A stretch of DNA of 7,453 nucleotides. It comes from Candidatus Marinamargulisbacteria bacterium SCGC AAA071-K20 (lineage in GTDB: Bacteria > Margulisbacteria > Marinamargulisbacteria > GCA-2716485 > AAA071-K20). Where the stretch lies: positions 1 to 7,453 of the forward strand of contig QFBU01000059.1 of the NCBI GenBank assembly GCA_003265975.1, given 5' to 3'. This document shows, in pieces, positions 5,892 to 7,453 of this stretch (the stretch's first letter is position 1; each line of letters opens with the position of its first letter). The notes below the pieces were generated by a model. It was not told where the DNA came from. It did not search any database and saw only the letters and a program-made list of their open reading frames with translations. The translations under genes and the position numbers were made by a program.

Positions 5892-7192
5892 GCGCCCTAC
5901 CCTCTAACATCAAAATAGCAGTGATTGGGCTCGGATATGTAGGCCTGCCTCTTGTCGTTGAGTTTTCAAAACACTTTCCGGTTATTGCGTTTGATATATC
6001 ACAAGAAAAAGTAACTCAACTTAGTAATGGAACCGACATCACAGGTGAAGTCGAGTCTGAAGCATTAAATAAGTGTACTGCTCAATTTACAGCTACCCCA
6101 AATTCAATCTCAGAAGCAAACATCATCATAGTAACTGTACCTACTCCAATCGATAGCAATAAAAAACCAGACCTAACACCCCTTAAAATGGCTAGTACAA
6201 CTATTGGCCAGCAGATTAAAAAAGGAAGTATCATCATATTTGAATCCACTGTATATCCTGGTGTATCTGAAGAAATATGCGCACCAATTATTGAAAAGGA
6301 ATCTGGCTTAAAATTTGGAACCGAATTTGAATTAGGCTATTCCCCTGAGCGTATTAGTCCAGGTGACAAAGAAAGATCTCTAACTAAAATCACCAAAATA
6401 GTATCTGGTAGTTCACCTGAAACACTTGAGCTGCTCTCCACGCTTTACGGAAAAATCATTACCGCAGGTATACACAAAGCGCCATCAATAAAAGTGGCTG
6501 AAGCCGCAAAAGTAATTGAAAACACACAACGTGATCTAAATGTGGCATTAATGAATGAATTATCAATAATCTTTAATAAAATGGACATCAACGCATTAGA
6601 TGTTATAGAAGCTGCTGCAACAAAATGGAATTTCATGAAAATGACACCAGGGCTTGTCGGTGGACATTGTATTGGTGTCGATCCTTACTATCTTACATAT
6701 AAAGCAGAGCAACTAAATCATTTTCCAGAAGTTATTCTTGCTGGACGTAGAATAAACGATTCTATGGGCAAATATGTCGCTGAACAAACAGTAAAACAAC
6801 TCATCAAAGCCGATAAACAAGTTAGAGGCTCGAAAGTTTTAATCATGGGTATAACATTTAAAGAAAATGTTCCTGATATCAGAAATAGTAAAGTAATTGA
6901 TATTGTCCATGAACTTCAGGATTATGGTATAAACGTCATTGTTAGTGATCCTGTAGCTAGTACTAAAGCGACTGAAAAAGAATACAGTATAAAGTTACAG
7001 CCTTTAGACGAAATAAATGAAGTAGCCGCTATTATAGTGGCCACTCCACACAGTGAGTACTCAAAATTATCACTTGAAACTTTATGCTCTAAAATAAATA
7101 ATGGGGATACAAAAAAAGTATTTATTGATATTAAAGGACTGTTTAAAAGTCAAAAAGACACAGTGAAGGACATAATATATTGGACACTATAG
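5888..7192 (+). CDS. UDP-N-acetyl-hexosamine 6-dehydrogenase, WbpO/TviB type
   Basis: The 434-residue protein is a full-length member of the UDP-glucose/GDP-mannose dehydrogenase family. It carries out an NAD-dependent two-step oxidation of the C6 hydroxyl of a UDP-sugar to a uronic acid. The NAD site is GLGYVG (14-19). ESTVYPG and ELGYSPERISPGD are conserved substrate-domain motifs. K208 lies in AEAAKVIENTQRDLN, and the catalytic Cys is C261 in GGHCIGVDPYYL. The C-terminal UDP-binding domain (about 318-425) is present, with GITFKENVPDIRNSK. The motif set fits the WbpO/TviB group (UDP-GlcNAc or UDP-GalNAc as substrate) better than UDP-glucose dehydrogenase, and the partner epimerase agrees. 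It overlaps that gene by 4 bp (ATGA) and ends 1 bp before rmlA. There is no clear Shine-Dalgarno sequence, so translation probably depends on coupling. Confidence 0.9.
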   Translation: MSALPSNIKIAVIGLGYVGLPLVVEFSKHFPVIAFDISQEKVTQLSNGTDITGEVESEALNKCTAQFTATPNSISEANIIIVTVPTPIDSNKKPDLTPLKMASTTIGQQIKKGSIIIFESTVYPGVSEEICAPIIEKESGLKFGTEFELGYSPERISPGDKERSLTKITKIVSGSSPETLELLSTLYGKIITAGIHKAPSIKVAEAAKVIENTQRDLNVALMNELSIIFNKMDINALDVIEAAATKWNFMKMTPGLVGGHCIGVDPYYLTYKAEQLNHFPEVILAGRRINDSMGKYVAEQTVKQLIKADKQVRGSKVLIMGITFKENVPDIRNSKVIDIVHELQDYGINVIVSDPVASTKATEKEYSIKLQPLDEINEVAAIIVATPHSEYSKLSLETLCSKINNGDTKKVFIDIKGLFKSQKDTVKDIIYWTL

Positions 7193-7193
7193 T

Positions 7194-7453
7194 ATGAAAG
7201 GAATAATACTCGCCGGAGGCTCAGGAACTCGTTTATACCCATTAACAATTGCGGTATCTAAACAACTCTTACCTATCTACGACAAACCCTTAATTTACTA
7301 CCCTCTTTCTGTACTACTATTGGCAGGAATAACCGAAATACTAATTATAACCACTCCCGATGACGCCAACGGATTCAAACGATTACTTGGAGACGGGTCA
7401 CAATGGGGAATATCTCTAGAGTATAAAGTTCAAGAAAAGCCAGACGGAATTGC
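7194..7453 (+). CDS. rmlA: Glucose-1-phosphate thymidylyltransferase, N-terminal part (cut by window end)
   Basis: The first 86 codons of RmlA (RfbA/RffH) are visible. The enzyme joins glucose 1-phosphate and dTTP to give dTDP-glucose, the entry to dTDP-rhamnose and other dTDP-deoxysugars. MKGIILAGGSGTRLYPLT carries the nucleotide-binding G-G-S-G-T-R signature. It is followed by the conserved SKQLLPIYDKPLIYYPLS, the GI-x-EILIITTP strand, a GDGSQWGI loop and VQEKPDGI. The start is 1 bp after the stop of the dehydrogenase, so it belongs to the same transcript. The full protein is normally about 290 aa and the remainder lies outside the window. Which deoxysugar is made (rhamnose, Fuc3NAc, Qui3NAc, Qui4NAc) depends on genes beyond the window. 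Confidence 0.93.
   Translation, partial: MKGIILAGGSGTRLYPLTIAVSKQLLPIYDKPLIYYPLSVLLLAGITEILIITTPDDANGFKRLLGDGSQWGISLEYKVQEKPDGI

Noticed and set aside
1..7453. tRNA, rRNA, CRISPR arrays, insertion sequences, attachment sites
   Set aside because: No cloverleaf, spaced direct repeats, transposase motifs or terminal inverted repeats were seen by reading; nearly all of the window is coding on the + strand.

Overview
The window comes from an AT-rich (about one third G+C by eye) Gram-negative genome. An outer-membrane secretin, an outer-membrane polysaccharide export protein and the style of the sugar-nucleotide enzymes suggest a gammaproteobacterium, perhaps marine or Vibrio/Shewanella/Alteromonas-like. 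The species assignment is inference. All genes are on the + strand and there is almost no non-coding DNA.

Region 1 (1-1680) is the end of a type IV pilus/type II secretion-type assembly cluster. It holds a 5'-truncated PilN/GspL/MshI-like protein, a very small PilO/GspM/MshJ-like bitopic protein and an unusually short secretin (319 aa, one N-domain). The three genes overlap each other by 26 and 16 bp.

Region 2 (1681-1828) is the only real intergenic gap. It contains a good sigma-70-like promoter (TTTACA-17-CATAAT). A perfect 11-bp hairpin with a T-tract (a strong intrinsic terminator) follows just downstream of the predicted start. The terminator lies between that promoter and the next gene, so it may act as an attenuator as well as ending the upstream operon. 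Three GATC sites and a C8 tract are packed into the same 41 bp.

Region 3 (1829-7453, continuing past the edge) is a tightly packed surface-polysaccharide (capsule or O-antigen) operon. The genes in order are: a large WbfF/OtnA-like Wza-family export protein with about six SLBB repeats; a HAD-family GmhB-like phosphatase with a degenerate zinc loop; a WbpP/TviC-like UDP-N-acetylhexosamine 4-epimerase; a WbpO/TviB-like UDP-N-acetylhexosamine 6-dehydrogenase; and the start of rmlA. Gene junctions are +6, +7, -4 and +1 bp, which implies one transcript with translational coupling. Epimerase and dehydrogenase together should make UDP-GalNAcA (as in Vi antigen and P. aeruginosa O6). RmlA opens a dTDP-deoxysugar branch. 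The phosphatase hints at a heptose precursor. The export protein would form the outer-membrane exit channel.

No RNA genes, insertion sequences, CRISPR arrays or attachment sites were seen. The most unusual points are the minimal secretin set, the promoter/terminator/GATC arrangement before the export gene, the multi-SLBB architecture and the zinc-loop loss in the phosphatase. None of these by itself proves a new system.
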